Assembly (NCBI RefSeq): GCF_039536205.1
Contig: NZ_BAAAYL010000001.1
Span: 1,798,001-1,862,000, forward strand
Direction of reading: 5' to 3'
DNA: 64,000 nucleotides
DNA from: Streptomyces sannanensis
Lineage (GTDB): Bacteria > Actinomycetota > Actinomycetes > Streptomycetales > Streptomycetaceae
This document shows, piece after piece, positions 38,365 to 44,991 of this stretch (positions are counted from its first letter, which is position 1; each line of letters begins with the position of its first letter). Below the pieces are notes generated by a model, which was given only the letters and a program-made list of their open reading frames with translations, did no database searches and was not told where the DNA came from. A program made the translations under genes and the position numbers.

Positions 38365-38982
38365 ATGCAGCACGAGACGCACGCCCAGCACGAAGGGCAC
38401 GCAGAGCACGCCACTCACGCGGGGCATGCGCAGCACGCGGGGCATGCGCAGCACGCGGGCCACACCGGCCACGGAACCCACGCAGGTCACGACGAGCACG
38501 CGGGCCACAGCGCGCACGCTCATCACATGGGGCACGGGGGCAGCAAGGTCACCTGGGGGATGGCGGCTCAGGCCACCCTGCACTGCCTCACCGGCTGCGC
38601 CATCGGCGAGATCCTCGGCATGGTGATCGGCACCGCTCTGGGATGGGGCAACATGCCGACGATGATCCTGGCGATCATCCTGGCCTTCGTCTTCGGCTAC
38701 TCGCTCACCCTGCGCGGAGTGCTGAAGGCCGGCGTCGACTTCAGGACCGCGTTCCGGGTGGCGCTCGCCGCCGACACCCTGTCCATCGCGGTGATGGAGC
38801 TGATCGACAACGGAGTGATCACCCTGTGGCCCGGCGCCATGGACGCGCACCTGGGGGACGCGCTGTTCTGGGGCGCGCTGACGATCTCGCTGGTCATCGC
38901 CTTCGTGGCCACCACACCGGTCAACAAGTGGATGATCGGCCGCGGCAAGGGCCACGCGGTGGTCCACCAGTACCACCACTGA
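38365..38982 (+). CDS. DUF4396 membrane protein with His-rich N-terminus
   Basis: 205 aa from the ATG at 38365 (GGGGG 7 nt upstream); an ATG two codons earlier is possible. The first ~55 residues hold more than twenty histidines in GHAQHAGH-type repeats, a metal-binding tract. Then four membrane helices including a conserved CLTGCAIGEILGMVIG and WGNMPTMILAIILAFVFGYSL. DUF4396 proteins accompany copper-handling genes. With the CsoR-like box upstream, a copper-inducible copper transporter or storage role is a reasonable inference. Confidence 0.88.
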   Translation: MQHETHAQHEGHAEHATHAGHAQHAGHAQHAGHTGHGTHAGHDEHAGHSAHAHHMGHGGSKVTWGMAAQATLHCLTGCAIGEILGMVIGTALGWGNMPTMILAIILAFVFGYSLTLRGVLKAGVDFRTAFRVALAADTLSIAVMELIDNGVITLWPGAMDAHLGDALFWGALTISLVIAFVATTPVNKWMIGRGKGHAVVHQYHH

Positions 38983-38988
38983 GGAACG

Positions 38989-39007
38989 CCCCCTGGCGCC
39001 CAGGGGG
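38989..39007. terminator. Possible terminator after the DUF4396 gene
   Basis: 7-bp stem CCCCCTG / CAGGGGG with loop GCGCC, 6 nt after the stop. Its right arm is also the first bases of element D, so the assignment is shared. Confidence 0.45.
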
Positions 39008-39454
39008 TGTCTGCCGGATCAGGCCGGATCAGGGAGCGCCCGCCGCGGAGCGGCTGGTGTCTCGTGGTGCCGTGCATCGCAAGGCGGAGGAGGGCCCGCC
39101 GCGCAGCGGCTGGTGTCCACGCATGCGGTGGGGGCACCTCCGGGGGCACCCCTGGGGGCACCCCTGGGGGCACCCCTGGGGGCACCCCTGGGGGCACCCC
39201 TGGGGGCACCCCTGGGGGCACCCCTGGGGGCACCCCTGGGGGCACCCCTGGGGGCACCCCCAGCGGTAGCTGGGGGAGGTAGCTGGGGGAGGTAGCTGGG
39301 GGAGGTAGCTGGGAAACATCGGCGACCGACGACAACGATGGGGGCACCTCCCGTGCCCGAAGGGCTACGGGGGAGAGGCGCGGCGCCTGGGGGTCACCCC
39401 CGGCAGCAGCCGGGGGAGCGTCGCGAGCCCGGCATGATCCGGTAGACACCCCCT
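39002..39454. mobile_element. Inverted-repeat element D (MITE-like, carries a tandem array)
   Basis: 453 bp bounded by AGGGGGTGTCTGCCGGATCA (39002-39021) and TGATCCGGTAGACACCCCCT (39435-39454), 19 of 20 paired. The interior includes a near-duplicate CCGCCGCGGAGCGGCTGGTGT block, a CGTGCATCGCAAGGCGGAGG segment related to elements B and C, the 12-bp tandem array, a 13-bp array of GTAGCTGGGGGAG, and a CCCCCGGCAGCAGCCGGGGG palindrome followed by AGCGTCGCGAG as in element A. The right end covers the stop codon of the next gene. No coding capacity. Confidence 0.7.
39142..39261. repeat. 12-bp tandem repeat, GGGGGCACCCCT x9 plus edge variants
   Basis: Nine perfect head-to-tail copies from 39142 to 39249, preceded by a variant (39130) and followed by a copy that grades into the CAGCGGTAGCTGGGGG palindrome. 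Each unit is close to self-complementary (CCCCTGGGG across the junction), so single strands can fold many ways. Copy number is prone to slippage and to assembly error. Confidence 0.9.
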
Positions 39455-40076
39455 ACAGCTCTGGCCCCTCGCCCGGCTCCTCCTGGTAGGAGTAACGCTG
39501 CTCGCGCCAGGGGTCACCGATATTGTGGTAGCCCCGCTCCTCCCAGAAGCCGCGCCGGTCGGCGGTCATGTACTCCACGCCACGGACCCACTTGGGGCCC
39601 TTCCAGGCGTACAGATGCGGCACGATCAGCCGCAGCGGGAAGCCGTGCTCCGCGGTGAGCAGCTCACCGCCCTTGTGGGTGGCGAAGATGGTCCGCTCCG
39701 AGGCGAAGTCGGCGAGCCGCAGATTGGCGCTGTAGCCGTACTCGGCCCAGACCATGACATGCGTGACGGCCGGCGCGGGCGGCGCGAGCTCCAGCACCGT
39801 GCGGGCGAGAACTCCGCCCCATTCGGCGGACCGCATGCTGAATTTCGTCACGCAGTGCAGATCGGCGACGACCGTGGTGTACGGGAGCACCGCGAATTCC
39901 TCATGACTCCAGCAGTGCTTGTCGCCGTCCGTGGTCGCCCCGAAAACCCGGAACTCCCAGCGGTCGGGCTTGAACTTGGGTACGGGCCCGTAGTGCGTGA
40001 CCGGCCAGCCTCGCTGGAGCCGCTGCCCCGGGGGAAGCTCGGACTGCTCCACTTCGCGGCTTTCCGGCTGACCCAT
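39453..40076 (-). CDS. Sulfite oxidase-like molybdopterin oxidoreductase (YuiH type)
   Basis: 207 aa from the ATG at 40076 (MGQPESREVEQSELPPGQRL); a GTG at 40097 would add seven residues. The Mo-cofactor domain shows WEFRVFGATTDGDKHCWSHEEF, VVADLHCVTKFSM (Cys ligand to Mo) and a C-terminal RGVEYMTADRRGFWEERGYHNIGDPW that closes the fold. No signal peptide, so cytoplasmic. The substrate is unknown; sulfite is only the family name. Its TAG stop lies inside the right end of element D. Confidence 0.88.
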   Translation of the reverse strand: MGQPESREVEQSELPPGQRLQRGWPVTHYGPVPKFKPDRWEFRVFGATTDGDKHCWSHEEFAVLPYTTVVADLHCVTKFSMRSAEWGGVLARTVLELAPPAPAVTHVMVWAEYGYSANLRLADFASERTIFATHKGGELLTAEHGFPLRLIVPHLYAWKGPKWVRGVEYMTADRRGFWEERGYHNIGDPWREQRYSYQEEPGEGPEL

Positions 40077-40230
40077 GCCTCCATGGTGACAGACCACGAG
40101 AGGTGGTCATGACCAGCTGAGCGACTATTCGGGCAACTCGCACTAAGCGTGAACTTACTGGACGCCCCCGGCCCACGGTGCGAGGATGCGCGCATCCTGG
40201 CCAGTCACCGCTTGGAAGGAACATCACGCG

Positions 40231-40710
40231 ATGCAGGGCGACCCCGAGGTCATCGAATTCCTCAATGAGCAGCTGACCGCCGAGCTCACCGCCATCAACC
40301 AGTACTTCCTGCACTCCAAGATGCAGGAGAACTTCGGCTGGGTGAAGCTCGCCAAGTACACGCGGCACGAGTCGTTCGACGAGATGAAACACGCGGAGGC
40401 GCTCACCGACCGGATTCTCTTCCTCGACGGACTGCCGAACTACCAGCGGCTCTTCCACGTACGCGTCGGCCAGACGGTCACCGAGATGTTCCAGGCGGAC
40501 CGCCAGGTCGAGGTCGAGGCGATCGACCGGCTGCGGCGCGGCATCGAGGTCATGCGCACCAAGGGCGACATCACGTCCGCCAACATCTTCGAATCGATCC
40601 TCGCCGACGAGGAGCACCACATCGACTATCTCGACACCCAGCTGGAGCTGATCGAGAAGCTCGGAGAGGCGCTGTACATCGCCCAGCTTATCGAGCAGCC
40701 GGAAAGCTAG
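40231..40710 (+). CDS. bfr: Bacterioferritin Bfr
   Basis: 159 aa from ATG 40231 with GGAAGGA upstream. Four-helix ferritin with MQGDPEVIEFLNEQLTAELTAINQYFLHSKM; the haem-ligand Met is present in the DEMKHAEALTDRILFLDGLPNYQ region and ferroxidase Glu/His ligands in YTRHESFDEMKHAE and ILADEEHHIDYLDTQL. Stores iron as a haem-containing 24-mer. It converges with the bfd gene, whose product helps release that iron; the two stop codons overlap in the tetranucleotide CTAG. Confidence 0.97.
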   Translation: MQGDPEVIEFLNEQLTAELTAINQYFLHSKMQENFGWVKLAKYTRHESFDEMKHAEALTDRILFLDGLPNYQRLFHVRVGQTVTEMFQADRQVEVEAIDRLRRGIEVMRTKGDITSANIFESILADEEHHIDYLDTQLELIEKLGEALYIAQLIEQPES

Positions 40711-40937
40711 GCGGCTTCGCTCAGCCCCACCAGGGCCGACTCGGACTCCCCCTGGTCGACGAGCTCACGACGAGGACAGGCGCCCCTGCCGAGGAGGGCC
40801 TGGATACGGCGTACGCACGAACCGCAGTCGGTGCCCGCCTTGCAGGCCGAGGCTATCTGACGGGGGGTGCAGGCCCCGGCCTCCGCGTGCTCCTTCACCT
40901 GCTTCTCGGTGACACCGAAGCATGAGCAGACGTACAC
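40707..40937 (-). CDS. bfd: Bacterioferritin-associated ferredoxin Bfd
   Basis: 76 aa from the GTG at 40937, chosen because GGGAGG sits 8 nt upstream; a GTG three codons earlier overlaps that RBS. The [2Fe-2S] cysteines are CSC near the N-terminus (VYVCSCFGVTEKQ) and the later CKAGTDCGSCVRRIQAL. Bfd reduces the iron core of bacterioferritin for mobilisation. A DmdR1/IdeR-like box precedes it, so it should be induced by iron starvation. Confidence 0.95.
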   Translation of the reverse strand: MYVCSCFGVTEKQVKEHAEAGACTPRQIASACKAGTDCGSCVRRIQALLGRGACPRRELVDQGESESALVGLSEAA

Positions 40938-40985
40938 GCGGTTCACCTCCCGGTCGGGACCAATAAGTAGCGCCCGTCCCGATTG

Positions 40986-41004
40986 ATCGGTGAGGCTAAC
41001 CTAA
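40986..41004 (-). promoter_or_regulatory. Iron box (DmdR1/IdeR-type) upstream of bfd
   Basis: On the minus strand TTAGGTTAGCCTCACCGAT matches the actinobacterial iron box TTAGGTTAGSCTAACCTAA at 16 of 19 positions. It lies ~50 nt upstream of the bfd start, a normal operator position. Confidence 0.75.
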
Positions 41005-41041
41005 CCTTACCCGTCGGCCAGGCATCACAAAAGCCCCCAGA

Positions 41042-41086
41042 ACGGGAGTGGGGCGCGGATCACACGGATCCGCGCCCCACTCCCGT
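41042..41086. terminator. Terminator of the DAHP synthase gene
   Basis: Perfect 20-bp stem starting ACGGGAGTGGGGCGCGG, loop ACACG, 12 nt past the stop of the minus-strand DAHP synthase gene. Confidence 0.9.
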
Positions 41087-41098
41087 GATCACCCGAGA

Positions 41099-42454
41099 TC
41101 ACTGATCGCGGTACATCTCCGCGACCAGGAAGGCCAGGTCCAGCGACTGGCTGCGGTTGAGCCGCGGGTCGCAGGCCGTCTCGTAGCGCTGGTGCAGATC
41201 GTCGACGAAGATCTCGTCGCCGCCGCCCACGCACTCGGTGACATCATCACCGGTGAGCTCGACGTGGATACCGCCCGGGTGGGTGCCCAGCGCCTTGTGG
41301 ACCTCGAAGAAGCCCTTGACCTCGTCGAGCACGTCGTCGAAACGACGCGTCTTGTGGCCGGAGGCAGCCTCGAAGGTGTTGCCGTGCATCGGGTCGGTGA
41401 CCCAGGCGACGGTCGCACCGGAGGCGGTGACCTTCTCGACCAGCTCCGGGAGCTTGTCCCGGACCTTGTCGGCACCCATGCGCACGATGAAGGTCAGCCG
41501 GCCCGGCTCACGGTGCGGGTCGAGACGGTCGATGTACGTCAGCGCCTCGTCGACGGTGGTCGTCGGGCCGAGCTTGATGCCGATCGGGTTACGGATCTTC
41601 GACGCGAACTCGATGTGCGCCCCGTCCAGCTGACGGGTGCGCTCACCGATCCACACCATGTGGCCCGACGTGTCGTACAGCTGCCCGGTACGGGAGTCCA
41701 CCCGGGTCAGCGCCGTCTCGTAGTCGAGCAGCAGCGCCTCGTGCGAGGCGTAGAACTCGACGGTGCGGAACTCCGCCGGGTCGGTGCCGCAGGCCTTCAT
41801 GAAGTTCAGCGCGTTGTCGATCTCGCGAGCGAGCTGCTCGTAGCGCTGCCCCGACGGGGAGGACTTCACGAAGTCCTGGTTCCAGGCGTGCACCTGGCGC
41901 AGGTCCGCGTAACCACCGGTGGTGAAGGCGCGCACCAGGTTGAGCGTCGAGGCGGAGACGTTGTACATCCGCTTCAGCCGCTCGGGGTCCGGGACACGGG
42001 ACTTCTCGTCGAACGCGAAGCCGTTGACCGAGTCGCCCCGGTAGGTCGGGAGCGTCACCCCGTCCCGGGTCTCGGTCGGCTTGGAGCGCGGCTTGGAGTA
42101 CTGGCCGGCGATCCGGCCCACCTTCACGACGGGCACGGAGGCCGCGTAGGTGAGCACGGCACCCATCTGCAACAGGGTCTTCAATTTCGCACGGATGTGC
42201 TCCGCGCCGACGGCGTCGAAGGACTCGGCGCAGTCGCCGCCCTGGAGCAGGAACGCCTCGCCCCTGGCGACGGCTCCCATCCGGGCGCGCAGCTGGTCGC
42301 ACTCGCCGGCGAAAACCAGCGGCGGATAGGACTCGAGGTCGGCGATCACTGCGCGCAGAGCCTCGGTGTCGGGGTACTCGGGCTGCTGCGCCGCGGGCAG
42401 ATTGCGCCAGGTCGCCTGAGCGGCGACGACTTGGGTATCAGCGTTCACGGTCAC
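41099..42454 (-). CDS. Class II 3-deoxy-7-phosphoheptulonate (DAHP) synthase
   Basis: 451 aa from the GTG at 42454 (TACTGT six nt upstream, leaderless layout). Type II signatures: LVFAGECDQLRARMGAVARGEAFLLQGGDCAESF, VVKVGRIAGQYSKPRS, FVKSSPSGQRYEQLAREIDNAL, MVWIGERTRQLDGAHIEF and VAWVTDPMHGNTFEA. First step of the shikimate pathway. It diverges from trpL-trpEG, so entry to the pathway and the Trp branch share one regulatory region. Confidence 0.97.
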   Translation of the reverse strand: MTVNADTQVVAAQATWRNLPAAQQPEYPDTEALRAVIADLESYPPLVFAGECDQLRARMGAVARGEAFLLQGGDCAESFDAVGAEHIRAKLKTLLQMGAVLTYAASVPVVKVGRIAGQYSKPRSKPTETRDGVTLPTYRGDSVNGFAFDEKSRVPDPERLKRMYNVSASTLNLVRAFTTGGYADLRQVHAWNQDFVKSSPSGQRYEQLAREIDNALNFMKACGTDPAEFRTVEFYASHEALLLDYETALTRVDSRTGQLYDTSGHMVWIGERTRQLDGAHIEFASKIRNPIGIKLGPTTTVDEALTYIDRLDPHREPGRLTFIVRMGADKVRDKLPELVEKVTASGATVAWVTDPMHGNTFEAASGHKTRRFDDVLDEVKGFFEVHKALGTHPGGIHVELTGDDVTECVGGGDEIFVDDLHQRYETACDPRLNRSQSLDLAFLVAEMYRDQ

Positions 42455-42498
42455 GGATCCACAGTACGGGGTTACGACGGCCGATTTGGCGACTGCCC

Positions 42499-42536
42499 GC
42501 CTGGTGAGACAGATCGGACAGATCCACTCACCAGGC
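42499..42536. repeat. 10-bp inverted repeat upstream of DAHP synthase
   Basis: GCCTGGTGAG (42499-42508) and CTCACCAGGC (42527-42536), 18-nt spacer. The predicted leaderless start makes it upstream promoter DNA rather than leader RNA, so an operator is more likely than an attenuator. Confidence 0.5.
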
Positions 42537-42621
42537 ACCCCCGCGTCGGCGGGGAGCACATTGCCGACCTCACGAGCCGGCCGCCGCTCGTCGGACCATC
42601 CCCCGCTGCGGCGGGACCGTC
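42531..42621 (-). CRISPR. Possible one-spacer CRISPR relic (type I-E-like repeats)
   Basis: Two 29-nt imperfect repeats, 42593-42621 and 42531-42559, flank a 33-nt unique segment (42560-42592), close to the 29+32 geometry of type I-E arrays. On the minus strand both have the TCCCCGCC...GCGGGGG palindromic core typical of Streptomyces I-E repeats; the first ends GGGGATGGTCC, the usual 3' handle, and the second is degenerate at its 3' end, as terminal repeats often are. Only two copies exist, they differ at several positions, and no cas gene is in the window, so chance hairpins are possible. Confidence 0.35.
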
Positions 42622-42631
42622 AACGATGTGG

Positions 42632-42662
42632 TTGCCCCATGGTCACGCACGTGCGCTAGGGT
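42632..42662 (+). promoter_or_regulatory. trp leader promoter
   Basis: -35 TTGCCC (42632-42637), 19-bp spacer, -10 TAGGGT (42657-42662), then 7 nt to the trpL ATG at 42670, so the leader peptide is probably read from a leaderless mRNA. Confidence 0.6.
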
Positions 42663-42669
42663 TCCGGAC

Positions 42670-42726
42670 ATGTTCGCGCATTCGACCCGGAACTGGTGGT
42701 GGACCGCTCATCCGGCGGCCCACTGA
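42670..42726 (+). CDS. trpL: trp operon leader peptide TrpL
   Basis: 18 codons, MFAHSTRNWWWTAHPAAH, with three consecutive Trp codons. It lies 98 nt upstream of the anthranilate synthase gene and just before a terminator hairpin, the layout of a transcription attenuator. Attenuation by a leader peptide with adjacent Trp codons was described for the fused anthranilate synthase gene of S. venezuelae; this is the same arrangement. Confidence 0.9.
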   Translation: MFAHSTRNWWWTAHPAAH

Positions 42727-42746
42727 CTGCGCGTACACCGAATCGC

Positions 42747-42771
42747 GAAGGCCGCCCGAGGGGCGGCCTTC
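42747..42771 (+). terminator. trp attenuator hairpin
   Basis: 11-bp stem GAAGGCCGCCC / GGGCGGCCTTC with a three-base loop, 20 nt after the trpL stop and 54 nt before the trpEG start. When Trp-tRNA is plentiful the ribosome clears the Trp codons and this stem forms; stalling should favour an antiterminator. Confidence 0.85.
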
Positions 42772-42824
42772 CTCGTTCCACGGGTAACGGGCCGTTCCTC
42801 TCCCACCGGAAGGAACCTGCCCAC

Positions 42825-44807
42825 ATGCTCATCCAGCGCCTCCTGGACGACGTCTGCCCGCCCTTCGCCCTGCTCCGGCGCCGCGCCCCGGGCCGGGACC
42901 ACGACACCGTCGAGGTGCTCCTCGGCCCGGTCCACGATGTGGAACACCTGGCCGACATCCCGGTCGGCGACCGGCCCTCCCTCGCCCTGGTGCCGTTCCG
43001 GCAGATCAGGGAGCGCGGATTCGATGTACGGGACGACGGCACGCCGCTGAGTGTGCTGATCGCCGAGGAGACCCACGAGCTGCCGCTCGCCGAGGTGCTG
43101 GACGCACTGCCCACGCACGCCGTGCACGTCGAGGGCGGGGCCTTCGACGTCGACGACGACAAGTACGCGGACATCGTCCGGCGCGTCGTCGACCACGAGA
43201 TCGGCAGCGGCGAGGGCGCGAACTTCGTCATCCGGCGGACCTACACCGGCGAGATCCCCGGATTCGGGCGGGCCGACGCCCTGGCCCTCTTCCGGCGGCT
43301 GCTCGCCGGGGAGCGTGGGGCGTACTGGACCTTCGTCGTGCACACCGGGGAGCGCACCCTGGTCGGGGCCAGCCCCGAGGTGCATGTGCGCATGTCGAGA
43401 GAAAGGGACGAGCGCGTAGCGCTCTCGGTCGAGGGTGGTGGTGGGAGCCAGGCGGGCGGGACGGTCGTCATGAACCCCATCAGCGGAACGTACCGCTATC
43501 CGGCGGCCGGCCCGGCCGTCGAGGACCTGCTCGGATTCCTCTCCGACAGCAAGGAGATCGAGGAGCTCTCGATGGTCGTCGACGAGGAGCTCAAGATGAT
43601 GTGCACGGTGGGCGACATGGGCGGGGTCGTCGTCGGACCGCGCCTCAAGGAGATGGCCCACCTCGCGCACACCGAGTACGAACTGCGCGGCCGTTCCTCG
43701 CTCGACGTCCGCGAGGTCCTGCGGGAGACGATGTTCGCGGCAACGGTCACCGGCTCCCCCGTGCAGAACGCCTGTCGTGTCATCGAGCGCCACGAGGCCG
43801 GCGGACGCGGCTACTACGCGGGAGCCCTCGCCCTCCTCGGCCGGGACTCGGGCGGAGCCCAGACCCTGGACTCCCCCATCCTGATCCGCACCGCGGACAT
43901 CTCGCCCACCGGCCGACTGCGGGTGTCCGTCGGCGCCACGCTCGTGCGGCACTCCGACCCGGCCGGCGAGGTCGCCGAGACCCACGCCAAGGCAGCCGCC
44001 GTACTGACGGCGCTGGGGGTACGCCCCGGCCGGCCCCGCGACGAGTCGGCGCGCCCGCACCTCGCCGACGACCCTCGCGTCCGCTCCGCACTGGACGCCC
44101 GGCGGGCGGACCTGGCGCCCTTCTGGCTGCGCATGCAGGAACGTTCGACGGAACTCGCGGGCCACGCCCTCATCGTCGACGGCGAGGACACCTTCACCTC
44201 GATGCTGGCTCATCTGCTGCGGGCGTCCGGCCTGGATGTGACCGTACGCCGCCATGACGAGCCGGACCTGCGCTCCGCCGCCCTGACCCACCGGGGCCCC
44301 GTCGTCCTGGGCCCGGGGCCCGGCAATCCCGCGGACGTCGCCGACCCGAAGATGCGAGTGCTCCGCGGCTTGGCCGCGGATCTGCTCCGCGGCCACCGGC
44401 ACGGGCCCGCCCGTCTCCCGACCACCGCCCCTCATCGAGGCCCTTCGGGCCGCGCGCTGATGGGGGTGTGCCTCGGCCACGAACTGCTCGCGGCGGAACT
44501 GGGCCTGGACATCGTACGCAAGGCGGTTCCGTACCAGGGCGCGCAGACCCGTATCGACCTGTTCGGCCAGGAGGAAACGGTGGGCTTCTACAACAGCTTC
44601 ACCGCGAGCTGCGACGACGAGGCGGCGGCGGAACTGGCCGCGCACGCGGTCGAGGTCGCCCGCGACCCGGCGACCGCCGAGGTCCACGCCCTCCGCGGCC
44701 CCGGCTTCGCCTCGGTCCAGTTCCACCCGGAGTCGGTCCTGACCCTGCGCGGCCCGCGGATCGTCCGCGACGCACTCACGGCTATGTACCGGGGGGCCCG
44801 CGCCTGA
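42825..44807 (+). CDS. Fused anthranilate synthase, synthase plus glutaminase (TrpEG)
   Basis: 660 aa from the ATG at 42825 (GGAAGGA upstream). The chorismate-utilising domain spans ~1-430: NFVIRRTYTGEIPGF, ASPEVHVRMS, GGTVVMNPISGTYRYP, EIEELSMVVDEELKMMC and GSPVQNACRVIERHE. A class I glutaminase domain follows: HALIVDGEDTFTSML, VVLGPGPGNPADVADPKM, GVCLGHELLAAELG (catalytic Cys) and VQFHPESVL (His). It makes anthranilate from chorismate and glutamine. A ~20-residue insert precedes GGTVVMNP and another lies just before GVCLGH. Regulated by the trpL attenuator. Confidence 0.93.
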   Translation: MLIQRLLDDVCPPFALLRRRAPGRDHDTVEVLLGPVHDVEHLADIPVGDRPSLALVPFRQIRERGFDVRDDGTPLSVLIAEETHELPLAEVLDALPTHAVHVEGGAFDVDDDKYADIVRRVVDHEIGSGEGANFVIRRTYTGEIPGFGRADALALFRRLLAGERGAYWTFVVHTGERTLVGASPEVHVRMSRERDERVALSVEGGGGSQAGGTVVMNPISGTYRYPAAGPAVEDLLGFLSDSKEIEELSMVVDEELKMMCTVGDMGGVVVGPRLKEMAHLAHTEYELRGRSSLDVREVLRETMFAATVTGSPVQNACRVIERHEAGGRGYYAGALALLGRDSGGAQTLDSPILIRTADISPTGRLRVSVGATLVRHSDPAGEVAETHAKAAAVLTALGVRPGRPRDESARPHLADDPRVRSALDARRADLAPFWLRMQERSTELAGHALIVDGEDTFTSMLAHLLRASGLDVTVRRHDEPDLRSAALTHRGPVVLGPGPGNPADVADPKMRVLRGLAADLLRGHRHGPARLPTTAPHRGPSGRALMGVCLGHELLAAELGLDIVRKAVPYQGAQTRIDLFGQEETVGFYNSFTASCDDEAAAELAAHAVEVARDPATAEVHALRGPGFASVQFHPESVLTLRGPRIVRDALTAMYRGARA

Positions 44808-44991
44808 CCGCCGGCCGGTGTGTCCGTCCTCGAACTCCCCCGGCTACCTCCCCCAGCTACCTCCCCCAGCTACCGCTGGGGGTGCCCCCAGGACGGGCTT
44901 GTTCGGGTGCGGCAGGTTCGGTGCGAGCGCCGGACACCGACTGCCGCTCTCCGCACGGTGGGCCCGACGGAGACCGGCAGCCGGCAAGGGC
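44808..44991. repeat. Intergenic palindromic repeat cluster E
   Basis: Between the convergent trpEG and pfkA genes. It starts CCGTCCT (~44825) and ends AGGACGG (~44890), arms of an inverted repeat, around three CTCCCCCAGCTAC-type 13-bp units and a CCCCAGCTACCGCTGGGG palindrome with GGTGCCCCC. The whole block probably folds as one long hairpin and may act as terminator. The same ends and core recur at 54180-54240. Confidence 0.65.

Noticed and set aside
35406..38414. 1000-codon open frame opposite the kinase, endonuclease and DUF4396 genes
   Set aside because: Antisense of three recognised genes with intact motifs; no domain in the translation.
39130..39261. 12-bp array as a CRISPR
   Set aside because: Units are contiguous with no spacers; it is a simple tandem repeat.
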